DNA of 64,000 nt from Acanthaster planci. Taxonomy: Eukaryota > Echinodermata > Asteroidea > Valvatida > Acanthasteridae. Shown piece by piece: positions 25,639 through 42,101 of this stretch; the first letter of the stretch is position 1, and each line of letters begins with the position of its first letter. Position numbers and translations under genes: made by a program. A model generated the notes under the pieces. That model was not told where the DNA came from, made no database searches, and saw only the letters and a list, made by a program, of their open reading frames with translations. The stretch covers positions 1,393,733 through 1,457,732 of the forward strand of contig NW_019091495.1 in assembly GCF_001949145.1 (NCBI RefSeq), in the 5' to 3' direction.

Positions 25639-27407
25639 ATAAACGTCATGAAACAAAGCAAATTTGATCTATATTTTTGTATTGATATTTATATATTAAA
25701 ATATTAATTTATGTTAATTTAAGCCAGTCCCAAAGTTTGCCTTTGTAGCTTGTGTGTATTTGTTTTTGGAGTTATCTGTTACTGTGGGCTCAGACATTCG
25801 TTTAGCACTCAGAAAGTGAAAAAACTTTGCAGATTTGCTTCAAGCCTGCATATAATTATAATATTTAAGGATTTCTGTTTATTTTGCCGAATAACCTGTG
25901 TTCTTTATTTACCAGTATATAATGCATGTTTTGCTTTAACTGATGTTGCAAATGTCCTCCCAGTTGACAGATATTTGTATTTCCAGAAAAAACTGTTTAT
26001 CTTGGTTTATGGATGTTTGTCGTCAGAAAGTTTGAACTTATTCCAAAGTGTAACATTTCAAAACTGCTTGTTTCAATGCAAGAAATGAAGATTCCTGTAT
26101 TGGCATAGATATTTAATTGCAGGTACGTCTCATCAAACATTGAATTCTGTCCTGCTGCTTCTGCATAACTGCATTTCATTTGAAACACATTTATTTGAGT
26201 AAATAATTTACCCCAAAATGTGTTTTATCACATATGATGGGTATGGAATTCTTACACCTTAAACTTATAATCAAAAGTTTGTAATGAGGAGTTTTCCAGA
26301 GACTTCTTTACAATCTGCAGAAGTCTTTTTGTTACCACCAATTCACCCTTCAGCTGTTGTTAATAATGAAACAAGCGGATGCTTAATACATGCATTTTTA
26401 GCACAGTGAAACTCTGTTGCTGGATTTTGAAACCAAGAAGGTTCTTAAGTCTTAGTGATATTTTGGCCAGTCTAAATGTTACTATCTTTGTAGTTTTTCT
26501 ACATTTGTTCTTGAAGTTATTTGTTATTGTTCATATCTGCCCAGAAAATCTGTGAAAGCACTTGTCACAGTGGCAAAACACGCCAGATTCATCGCTGAAA
26601 TGACATCGAACAATTTCCGTTTATTTTGCTAAATCGCATCTCTGTGTTCAACATTCAGTATACAGTACACATATGTACATGTATTTAGCAATGTTTCAGA
26701 AGTCCTTTTGAATTAAATATTTCCAAAAGCATTGTGAATCTTTCTGTGTTCATGTACATGTTAGAAAGTTCGAACAAACTGCAATATTTAGTAGTCCAAA
26801 GTAGTGGCTTTTCTTTCGAAGAAATAAAGTTTCATCCACAGCCGTGGATCTTCAACTCTGACTGTTTACGTTGAAGGCAACAAGTTTACTGAGTGAGAAT
26901 TTCATCCTACATTCTGACGACTTTAAATGATAAATAAATGACTTGGAAAACACACTACAGCACATATGCAATAGAAAGAAAACTTTAAAATTGAGATGCA
27001 GTCGAACCTCGCTAATAAGAGGTCCTTCAGACTTGGCAAATTGTTGTAACAGGAACCTTGTATTATCAGGAATAAAATCAATGAAAAACAAAGGATTGGG
27101 ACCTAACAATTTCCTTGTTATTAGCAAAATCTTGTATCAACAGTGCTCTTATTAACGAGGTTCAACTATAATATAAAAAAGAAACGGCAAAGGAAACCAA
27201 CAACTTTGGCAACATGAGTTATTGAGGGCTATGCTCACATCCCACAAAATTCTTTTTTAAAATCTCTTCCTTAATTTTGGAACCAGGCAAACGTTCTTTG
27301 TAAACTTTGGTATTGAATGGTTCTGCTTGGTCCCAACACAGCAGGAAGACTTCTGCAGTTAAAACTACGAGACGTGGAAATTCAAGACTTCACATCCGTT
27401 CTTGGTT
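25639..27407. other. convergent 3' flanks of GPATCH3 and the coiled-coil gene
   Basis: AT-rich spacer of 1.8 kb between two genes that face each other. It should contain both 3' UTRs. No coding exon is seen. It includes the pogo-like MITE at 26999-27168. Confidence 0.55.
26999..27168. mobile_element. pogo/Tigger-like MITE
   Basis: The left end CAGTCGAACCTCGCTAATAAG and the reverse complement of the right end, TAGTTGAACCTCGTTAATAAG, match closely. This G-A-A-C-C-T-C plus A-A-T-A-A-G layout is typical of pogo-type Tc1/mariner ends. TA follows on the right, but the left flank is TG, so the TA duplication is degraded. About 170 bp, non-coding. Confidence 0.6.
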
Positions 27408-28128
27408 TTATGTTCCCATATCTTTGCTGAGTTCTGCTCCTAGCTGTTGGAAGTCTCTGTGAACACTTTGAATCATTGCTCCAGCTTCCCTACGAGTCAT
27501 TGGCCGAATGTTCTCAGTACCAGCTAACCCCTGCCTCTTGGCATCCTGGGCTAGCAACTTCTCCATCTTAGAGGCCATGAGACGACACTGTTCTTGTCGC
27601 TGGTTAATCCGGAGACGCCTTGCTGCTTCTTGCTCCTGCAGAAAGAATATTATGGAGTAACAATTATGTGTTATGGATAACAAGAATAGCTAAAGACAGA
27701 AAAACACATTCATGTTTTTTTCCATCTCCCTCTCTTTAATTACGATGGAGATTTTCATAATTAGTTTGTTTTTCTTCTCACAGTTCTTTACTTGGGGATG
27801 TCCCATTCACCAGCAATATATATCACCCTACAGGGTAAGTTACCAGAAAGATTGGAAGTAATCATTAAGAGGCTGGTTTAAATCAAGTGTGCAGTGTATC
27901 AAAACTCTTTACCTCTCTACGTCTTTGAGCTTTAAGCTGCTTTTCTTTCATTTTCCGTGCTCTCTCCTCAGTCATGTCAGTGTCTACCACTGTATTTGTC
28001 TGGCCTTTCTGGAATCTTTCAGGACACTTAGCTTGCCGAGTTTTGGTGCTGGCAGAGTCATTAAGCATCACATCAAAAGTGATAGCAGAAGGCAAAGATG
28101 TACTGCTCTCTGAATCCGATGCCATCAT
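27408..28128 (-). CDS. unrecognised small coiled-coil protein, two exons
   Basis: Exon 1 (28128-27913) and exon 2 (27635-27408) join at GAGAG|GTAAAG and CTGCAG|GAGCAAG in phase 0, giving 147 residues (two adjacent ATGs at 28128 and 28125). The N-terminus is acidic and serine rich. From about residue 50 the chain is strongly charged (E-E-R-A-R-K-M-K-E-K-Q-L-K-A-Q-R-R-R-E-E-Q-E-A-A-R-R-L), a clear long helix or coiled coil that crosses the exon junction without a break. A more neutral tail ends in L-S-K-D-M-G-T. No signal peptide or membrane segment. I do not recognise the family. Coding is supported by the splice sites, the continuity of the helix across the junction and the clean start and stop. 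Confidence 0.7.
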
Positions 28129-29873
28129 CCTCTTCTAGTTATACCCCTTGCGCGGAGTCGAACGCCGAAAAGCCTCCCGCGCCTGGGGAAATCAAAACTG
28201 GCGACGGTGGTTAACAACTTAAGTTTCAGTTCGCGTGGCTTGGATCACTTGTGCTGATCTACTCTTTGTTGATATCGGCAGTTCCTAATCCCCCTCTATC
28301 CGCCCATAGACCTCTCTAGGTCTATGAGGTACCTCAAATCCGTTTTGTCATCAATGATTGCAGGCCTATACAATTTCTATGGAAACGAATAACGTTGCCT
28401 ATATATAGATTTTATAAAGCAAAGATTGTACATGTATAGCGCCGGCCCGCGCCGCGCAGTGTAAAGTCAAATTTTGTATAGTGCGCCCTCTACAGTTTTC
28501 ACATTGATAGGTCAGCTGTCTCGTAGTTTTTGCAGTGGTCAAGTGGTGGGCGTGTGAATCACGGTGCTGGGAAGCCGGGTCATAATAAAAAATTCACTTC
28601 TTTACGGCGAAAATTCCAATCATATTGAAGGTAGTTGATTAGTTGTCATTCAAGTCAGATTAGAGTCACAGTTTTCTTCTCGATGAATCCAACGAAAATT
28701 CTTGTCAGAGTACGGTGGTGATATTGTTATAGCTGACGTTTTATTAGAAAATATAAGAATTAAATTAAACAAAATTTGGCAAAGAGCAGGCCTGCTTAGT
28801 ATACTCAATCTTCACAGTGAACACTGTTTCAAAATTACGAGATCCTTTGGAGAAACTTAACGATAACTCGCAAGAGTAAATAAAGACGAAAACAAATTAT
28901 TTTGCGCGTAATCAGCGACAATCATAATTGTTCACCTATATAAAGTCAGAACATTTAATTTAGTCCCTTTTTACATTTACAAAGATTGAAGGTGTTTATC
29001 ATAATTACAAATATTAACGTATTGTTAATGAACAGGATATTCTAATTTAAAGACACACACCATCATCAATTAGGGGCAGATCCAGGAGTTTTCCGGGGGG
29101 AGGTCAGGTCGGAGATTTTTTGCAGACAACTGAGCGCCGGGAAACAATGATGAAACATAACATGACGCACATTGTTTACAATGGTATCGGTGCACTTACT
29201 CTGGTTGTTTTTATTATTTCCCCCATTTTCTTTACCCCCTCCCCTTTTTTAGAGGGGGGGGGGTTAACCCCCGGATCCACGGCTGATTGGACGTCAAGGT
29301 TTCTCTGTGAATATTAATTCATCATTTTATGCCTGATTAAAGTCTTTACTATTTTAGGCCCAATCTTGTGATGCTTTGGTTTTTTTACTATCATTAGTCT
29401 TTATTAGACTATTTCTGTCGAAGAGTCCTACAAAATGTTGATGCTGAGTTTTTCTGAACCGTCATCCGTTGTCACGGTCTTTTTTGCAGCAAATGACATT
29501 TTATTTGTAATATTGAATTCCACCGCACCGCCCATAAAATTTGCAGGAAAAATGGAAGGTTGTACAACAACTTCCTCGCGAAACTAAACTTTGACCATGG
29601 AGGAAGTAAGTCTCTAATCAACCCCCCCCACCCCTGCGTGTTCACTAGCTGCCATGCCCGCGGCGCAACTCTGCTAAACCGCGTCATATAACTGGGTAAC
29701 CGTTCTCTGATACATGTGCAATAAAACACGAAACGGCCGTTGTTTATATCAGCTGCAGAGATATGCAAGGAGCTAGAGCTAGGCCTACGTGACAGCTGCG
29801 CTAGTACAAGTGAAAGATTGTCATGATTGCTTGTGAAATTTTGTCGAAACGTCATCGAAATCAGAATCCTATC
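28129..29873. other. divergent intergenic region upstream of RNF215
   Basis: A 1.7-kb spacer between two divergent genes; it should hold both promoters. A small CpG-rich patch (GCGCCGGCCCGCGCCGCGC) is at 28440-28458. At about 29071-29285 a possible old element has ends AGGGGCAGATCCAGG and, in reverse complement, CAGCCGTGGATCCGG, resembling the MITE at 10092. No coding exon is seen. Confidence 0.5.
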
Positions 29874-35254
<5,381 letters not shown>

Positions 35255-35454
35255 CAAGAATCTACATCGTAAGTGGTAGGAAACTCCTGCAACCAAAGGC
35301 AGAATAATACATTATTTTAATGGTTCATCTTTCATGGAAATCTGGACTTTTGGAGATATTTTGTTGTGTATTTTTCATGACAGGCACTAACAAGAACTGC
35401 CTTCTATAAATTGATATATTTGGCGTTTGAAGTTTCGATTGTTTGAGTAAATAG

Positions 35455-35575
35455 TATGCACATATGGACTGACGACGTCACTAGTGCATGTGTATATCCC
35501 CAAGGGACTGTGAGTGAGGGGGTATGGGCGTGGAGTAGTGACTGGATTTGGTCAGTCCATATATGTTTTATAACA
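35455..35575. mobile_element. short inverted-repeat element (ATATGGACTGAC ends)
   Basis: The left side reads ACATATGGACTGACGACGTCACTAGTG. The right side in reverse complement reads ACATATATGGACTGACCAAATCCAGTCACTA. The arms share ATATGGACTGAC and TCACTA over about 30 bp. No coding sequence and no certain target duplication. Confidence 0.5.
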
Positions 35576-35592
35576 CACCTCAAACTACAAAA

Positions 35593-35898
35593 ATATTCCT
35601 CCAGGGCTTTAACTGTTTTAATTCAACTTTCAATAGCACTTCAAATATTGCAAAACTATAGAAGGTTCGTTTTAGTATCCCTTGATGCAGTCTAATTTTG
35701 AGTTGCTATACTCAAAAAGGAAAAGAATTCTTGCAGGGTTTTCACTTTTTAAATTAAACTTTCTACTCAATACAATTCAAAAATTGAAGGTTCGTTTTAG
35801 TTTTCATAGATGCAGTCTAATTTTGAGTTGCTGAATACAACTAAAAAAAGAAATTTTCCTGGGTTTTAACTATTTCAATTCAACATTTTAAAATGAGC
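35593..35898. repeat. tandem repeat, unit about 128 bp, 2.4 copies
   Basis: Two units (35593-35723 and 35724-35851) share the ordered phrases CAGGG.TTT.ACT, AATTCAAC/AAATTAAACTTT, GAAGGTTCGTTTTAGT and GATGCAGTCTAATTTTGAG. A third partial unit (35852-35898) repeats the first phrases. Confidence 0.75.
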
Positions 35899-36095
35899 CA
35901 TAGCAACCTCCAGAGGGTACAATAACCAGTCAAAAATTTTCAAGACTAGTACCTGACCGGGCAGTAATTGAGGCATGTGTAATGTCTAGGCACGTATCAA
36001 GTCACGCAGATGCCAGATTCATGTACTACCCCATATTAGTGAACCACACATGGCCGTATTTCAGCCCACCAGGATAAAGAACCAGGAAGAGGTGT

Positions 36096-36612
36096 GTTAT
36101 AACACCTACCATTTACCCAGGGATGTGCAACCGCAAGCGGCCCCAGTGCAAAAACATGTGCGACCTTGGTTCCATGCGTGTTACGGATTGTTATTACCCC
36201 CGCAGGCGCTCTCAACTCTCTCGAAAAAACTCGCGACCACATGACACCGGTTGCAGCATGTACAGTGCAGCCGTGGTTATGCCGAGACGACACGCCGACG
36301 CAGTGCTTAAATCTGTTCGTTTTGACGAATAAATCTTCTTCATTTATCGATTTCAAGGACAAACAATGTTTTAATGAGGCAAAATTCCCCAATTTTGTGG
36401 TACACTTTCCTCAGAATGTATAGGATAAAATATCTTGAGCTGCATATTTTTGGAAAGGGTGTACCCTGACTGAAAATATTACAATTATTATTAGAGAAAG
36501 TGTTACATAATACAAATTTAATTTCTGCTTTGATATTGTGCCAGCCATAACACACACTGAACCAGCTGAGCTTAAGTTGCACATCCCTGGGTAAATGGTC
36601 CGTGGTTATAAC
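36096..36612. mobile_element. TIR element with GTTATAAC ends
   Basis: The left end is GTTATAACACCTACC followed by ATTTACCCAGGGATGTGCAA. The reverse complement of the right end is GTTATAACCACGGACC followed by the same ATTTACCCAGGGATGTGCAA. The arms therefore agree over about 36 bp. A small hairpin (ATAGAGCTACA / TGTAGCTCTAT) adjoins the right end. The interior is non-coding and slightly GC-richer than the flanks. Superfamily not assigned. Confidence 0.65.
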
Positions 36613-38398
36613 ATAGAGCTACAAACTGTAGCTCTATGGTTATGATAAATAAAAAACACATCTGCAATGCAAACCGTTTGCTTTGGATTTTGCACAGTAG
36701 CCTTAGTGGCCTAGTGTGCATACTTTACAATATGTCTAATTCACCAAACTATCACAAAGAATATATTTATACTACCACCCTGATGAAGGACAAACAAGTT
36801 TGAAAATTCGCCAACAGTGAGCACTTTTTTAACTTGTTTATTACGAAAGCTCCCTTTTACATCGTCAAGCCTAGAAAATTTTCAGAAGTGCAATTTACCA
36901 CAGAGGGCTCTTCAAAGCATCTATGTACATGTATTTATATTTTCTATCAAAACATGCCTACGTGTAGCTGATCATGAAAGTTATATTTATTAAAATTTAA
37001 TTAAGCCCAGAATTATGGAACTTGATCTGTTGGTTTACAGACTTTTTCCTCAAACTACTTTGCTAAATAACAATTAGATTTCATTTATTTACATTGTTGT
37101 GTTATGTAGAAAGCAGGTACATGTAAGTGCTGCTACTAGTTTGTCATTACTTATTCTTATCAAAGCTTTTAATCATGAAATCATACGGTGAAAATCTATT
37201 TTCTATTTGATTTTTGAAAGTAATTAATTGGGAATTTTTGTAACCATTTATGGGAATTTTTGTAAGTTCTGAAACCCTTTTAAAAGGTTGGTTTGGTGTA
37301 CATGTAAATTGCGAACTATTTTTGACGTCTTAACTCAAGCCTTTTTTTTTTTTTTGTAAAGCGCAATGATCAGTTATGGAATTGCACAATATAAGCACTT
37401 GTATTAATTATTATTATTATAACCTTAGGCAAATTGAAATTAATAGAAAAATGATAGTTTTTTTCTGTGTTTTAGCAAAATTCCATTATCCAAGTACATT
37501 GATAACAATGAGCATTAGTGCAAAAAATGTTTTGAGTGAAACAATTCCATATACATGTATGTTAATGTTGACGTTAAAGGATCAAAAATATGGTAGTGTA
37601 TTCCAAACTAATAAATTATGCTGTACTTTTGCAAGAGTATAGCTTTTCTGACTTCAAAATACATGCACTGAAAGCAATCAATGCTACAAAAACTACACGT
37701 ACATCTACTTTAACCCTAACAGTCCCGAATGCTACAAAGTACTACTTAGTAGTAAAATGTAGTACTCAGCCCTGTCGCTTGTAAGAGGACATGACATTTT
37801 TATTCTCTGAAGCCATAAAATACCATAGAGAAGACAATGTACCATACAGCGTGTGGCACTATAAATGCGTGTCTTTATTGTTCTCTGTACCAGTAATAAT
37901 GGAATAAACCTTGCCAGAAAGAGTAATTTGTAGCGCTAGGACCTTCAGGCTCAGAGTGTTACGTAGTACTAAGTACTCTAAGCCAAACAATGCCCGGTAC
38001 TGTTAGGGTTAAATTAAACAGCAGACAAGTTGTGTACCATGAAATATATGGTACTACATACAGGGACTAGGTAGCGATACCAAATATACATGGACATGTA
38101 TGTAATGACAAGCTCAATTTGTTGACCTGTTTTTCAAACTATAACAGGCCAAATATTTAACCCAGTACAAGTGACGTGCTTTTGTTCATCAGTTTTCATT
38201 GTCTACAAAATCTACAAATTCAAGTCTGATGATCAAACAGAATGGTTGGCTTTTCTGTGTTTTCAAAACTTGATTTGCCCAGCAAATAAGAGAGACATAC
38301 ATTTTTCAATGCTGTTTTCATGAATTGACAACATTGTCAAGAAACAATAGGTAGTGTTGTTACAAAGTGGCAACACCTGCATCATACTGACACCTCGT

Positions 38399-41300
38399 TT
38401 ATGGTGTAAAGCCTGTTGGGCTATTAAATCCACTCTCTGGGCTGTTGAATCCACTAGCTGGACTATTAACAACTGTCACAGGGCTACGTGCATTGCGGAA
38501 TTTATCCACCATCTGTTGATTGAAAGCACTGATGGTAGAGATACCACAGATGTCTGTGATGGAAGCTCTAACAACACTAGCTGACAGAACACGCTTCCTG
38601 GATTGAGGAGTCTTGAAAGGAATGCTCCTTGGTGATCTGAAATGAAACAAAGGCAGTGCACACACCTTGTTTTGATTTCAACACTGACCATTGGTCTAAA
38701 GATCAACCATCCGTCACAATAAAAATTCTGTCAATTCAGTACTGCATGATCAAGAAATGAAGCTCCAAATATCTCTGTTTGTATGTTCAACCTCAGATCC
38801 AACGGCCTTTTTTCTACAGTTACAGTGCAGTACTTGTCCCTTTCTGTGCTACATTGACTTTGTTCGGTATTAACAATTTAGTGTGGACTGTATTCAAAAT
38901 ACCCCCTTGCTCTGAAATCTGGTACGTTTTCATTCGATTTTTGCTGTATGTTCTAAGAGCTTTGTTTCTTTGAAAGTAAGCAACTCTAAGCATATTACAC
39001 AATTCAGAGTGCTCTGTACCTATTAGTTGATACTGCCCTCAGTCTGCTCTTGTCAAATGATATCAGTTCTTCATGGACACTGGCAATGGAGCTCAAAGAA
39101 GTTGATGACCTGAATGAATTATGAAATGTAATAAAGCATTGCCATAAAACTGGTGTCTCTCTGTATTACAATCTTTGCACTACCTTCATGTAACTGCTGT
39201 TATCATTTTTTGAAAAGTTATTAAGTTGGTTAGGTTGGTAAAATTAAGGGTTTTTTATTTGCCTTGGTCACATCATGTTGTAAGGGCAAAGCCCATTATT
39301 GAAAATTAGTATCTCCCCAATGTCAAGTACTTCCTTGGAGATAGTTTGCAGTACTCGCTGCTGCACTGACTTGGACCGGCCAGCTGAGCTAACCCCGGCA
39401 AACTTGTTGGTCAAGTGGTTAAGATTTGTGCACTAGTAAACATGAGGTCGTGGGTTCAAGTCTTTCCTGAAAAAGCTTGTGAATTCTTTTTCAAGCTCTT
39501 GGACAAACACTGAACGTACAGTATTATGAATATTCATTAGTGTTAGGCAAAACCTGTTACAGTAGTAGATGGTATTTGTATCCAGTTTTGTAGTGATTGA
39601 CTTTCTAGAAGGAAATTATTTTCCAGTCTGGAGGCAATCCGGAGAGGGGTAGGAGGAATATTCAATTTCAACTGAAATGACAGCAAAAAAGGTACAATAT
39701 ATATGAAATGAAGATAATTACCCATGGCGTTTGAGGTTGGGGTGAATCCCTGGCGTCAATGGTGGTTTGGGTGTTAGAGGTGGCTTATTCGGCGTCGACT
39801 TGTAGATTGGACTTTCAAAGCTGACCTACAGTCGAAAACCAAAAATATCAGAGTGAAGAATGGGAATTTACGAAAGGATTGAAATGTTTAGTTCGTGAGT
39901 AATACATGTACATGTACCTGCTGAGAAGAAAGGATTTGTTTATGAAAGATGTACATATATCAATCACACCTAATGCTTCAAAAATCTAATCAGATCCACA
40001 GGGAGTCCAAACAAAATTGCCAAGTAATCTAGTTTCAAACTTCCATAGTTTTCACTGATTTTGCTTTTGTTGGATTTTGCTATGTGTTGTAGAAATACTT
40101 GACAAGTGTAAGGGCCATCTGCAATGAAAGCTTGATTCAAATGACAATTTGTAAATAAATAGCACCTAGCAATGTGTCAGGCATAGTTAAACTGAACACT
40201 AACCTGACTTTTTGCATTGGTCCGTTCCTTGAGTATCTTGTTACTCTTCATATTGGCTGGGGTTGGAGGGGGTGGAGGCGGTGGTGGTGGGATACTGCTG
40301 TCTATTGAGGATGTGCTGTCATGACGATGAATAGAAGGACGTCGGCATGGAGTTATTGGCAGATTAAACTTCACAAACACTTCGTCATCCTCAGAGGTTA
40401 AAGGGGATGAAATTGAGGGTGGAGGATAGGAAGGGGGAGGGGGAGCCTTGCATTTGGAATTTGATGATGCAGTCTTGGGTTTCTTGAAGTTTGCTGGAGT
40501 GGTGTTCTCTTTGTTCTTGGATGCCTGGGCCTTCTTGGCTGCAATCCGTCGGGAAAACCGCTTCTTGCTTTTGTTAGCCTCTGCAAAACAGAAAAGGTGC
40601 CACTAATGAATCTTACATGTGACACACAGTCTAGCTGCTTAAATAAAAGACCTACAGTGCACAACTGCATGTGCAAGGATGACAGGTGCAAGGATGAAGG
40701 TTTATTGTAACACAGATGAAAGACATTTAATGAGGGGCAAAGACATACATGTAGTTCTGAAAAGCTTTTTGTCAGACATTTAAATAACATTTGTGCCAAT
40801 TTCTCATTATCAGAAATGCCCCGAAGAAAGTAAATTGCACATGTTTATAAAGTCCAGCAGCTACATGTACATCATGTGGAAGTATGCAAACTCTCACTGT
40901 GGTGTTTTGTTTTAATGGCGCTTTCAGCTACATGGGCTATTTGCACCAATAACTATACATTCATTCATAAACATTATTAACCCTTAATCAGCATCACATT
41001 ATGGAGTTAGGAAGAAGGTCCAGTTTTAGAGGCAGGAAGAAACCGGAGTACCCGGAGAAAACCTGCGAAAGCGAGTATGGACTGGAAACCAAATGCACTT
41101 AAAGCCTGGGCCAAGCTAGGACTCGAACCCAGGCCTCATACATGTAGGTGCAAAGCGAGGAAAGAACCACTATGCTAACCCCCCCTCCCCCTAACTCTCA
41201 CCTTGAGCATAGTCATAGGCTTTAGCTAGCTCATACTGTAACTGTCCTATTTTGTGAAGTGTCTCCTGATTGGACACTTCTTCCTCCATGTAGTCTGGTC

Positions 41301-42101
41301 CTTTCACTGCAGCCAGTACTTTGCACTTTGTGAAAAAAGTAGAAGAATAATAAAGGTATTACTGAAATGCACCCTTGGAGAAACAAGAGCAAAAAGAGAG
41401 GAAAAGATGAAGATATCAGTACTGGGCTGGGGAGGAAAAGGGAAGCAAAAAGTTCCAAATGAGTATGTTTAAGTTTAATTCTTTTAAGGATAATGCACGA
41501 CAATCCTCCCAAAATCAAGCAGAAAATATGATATTTGAGACCCCCCCCGATTGTGAATCTCAAGAAATTACTTGTACTGAAGTTGGTCAGGCATCAGGGA
41601 GATTGGCACACCAGTGAAGTACATATCATCATTGCTATGTAATGTTTGACCATGAAGGTACAGCAGGAAGAAAAAAACAGAAAAATCAAATGTATATGTG
41701 AGAAGCTTAGCACTTTGAAGCCGTGTAACTTACTTTCACATAGGACAACACACCAGCGTTTTCTGCTTCTTCCTGTTTCCTTCGTACCAAGACTTTTTTG
41801 TACACAGCTGGATTTTTCTCTAGGTAGTCCATTAAGTCCTACAAGGGGAAAAATTCACATCTTTTTACAATTTATACTCATCTCATTTTTCGCTTGTTTG
41901 AAGAGCACAACCAGTTACATATAAAACTAGTTTTATTCAAGGTTTTCATTAAGTGTACTACCTTCAAAACAATAAAACTCAATAAATTATATTTTGTAAT
42001 GAAAAATGAGATATTCTAACCCTCAGTGCCTTTTCAGTTTCTGTTGCTCCTTGTGCATCATACTCTGATGCTGGGATCTGCATGCAAAATGCTCGACTCA
42101 T
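38399..42101 (-). CDS. proline-rich protein with PRR11/MTFR-like layout, seven exons, complete
   Basis: Predicted 372 residues from exons 42101-42021, 41838-41734, 41325-41202, 40580-40204, 39825-39722, 39109-39020 and 38636-38399; all phases close. Residues 28-103 are helical and charged (D-L-M-D-Y-L-E-K-N-P-A-V-Y-K-K-V-L, later L-Q-Y-E-L-A-K-A-Y). A basic stretch follows, then a run of nine prolines at about 201-209. Next is a phosphosite-rich zone with repeated T-P (K-P-P-L-T-P-K-P-P-L-T-P-G), then L-R-A-V-S-T-N-R-S-P and M-V-D-K-F-R-N-A-R-S-P. The tail repeats G-F-N-S-P twice and ends G-F-T-P. Polyproline followed by an R-S-P motif and a K-F...R-S-P motif recalls PRR11 and mitochondrial fission regulators, but the match is weak and the N-terminal helix is not one I recognise. 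The many S/T-P sites suggest proline-directed kinase control (inference). Intron 3 holds a SINE, and intron 5 holds another. Confidence 0.75.
39278..39560 (+). mobile_element. tRNA-derived SINE
   Basis: Located in the intron between exons 5 and 6 of the proline-rich gene. Order on the plus strand: GGGCAAAGCCCATTA-type end, TACTCGCTGCTGCACTGAC, GGACCGGCCAGCTGAGC, A-box-like TTGGTCAAGTGGTTAAG, B-box-like GGGTTCAAGTC, AAGCTTGTGAATTC, and an end TTAGGCAAAACCTGTTAC. It matches the reverse-oriented copy at 31541-31780 block for block. Both ends carry similar GGCAAAACC/GGGCAAAGCCC sequences. Confidence 0.72.
41000..41190 (-). mobile_element. second tRNA-derived SINE family, reverse orientation
   Basis: On the minus strand it begins GGGTTAGCATAGTGGTTC (A-box) and has CTGGGTTCGAGTCC (B-box) about 45 bp further on. 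The body includes GGTTTTCTCCGGGTACTCCG, a block I know from SINEs shared by many marine invertebrates. It sits in the intron between exons 3 and 4 of the proline-rich gene, close to the exon 3 donor at 41202. Confidence 0.65.

Larger units (their letters stand above)
35255..38398. other. intergenic: RNF215 3' flank, several repeats
   Basis: A 3.1-kb convergent spacer between RNF215 and the proline-rich gene. It contains a TIR element (35455-35575), a ~128-bp tandem repeat (35593-35898) and a second TIR element (36096-36612). 36613-38398 is AT-rich with only short frames and no gene seen. Confidence 0.5.

Noticed and set aside
29071-29285. Second copy of the MITE at 10092
   Set aside because: The ends are only roughly alike and no target duplication could be found, so it is mentioned but not called.
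41100-41190. tRNA gene (A- and B-box-like sequences on the minus strand)
   Set aside because: Stems are not intact and the sequence continues into a SINE body, so it is a SINE head and not a functional tRNA.
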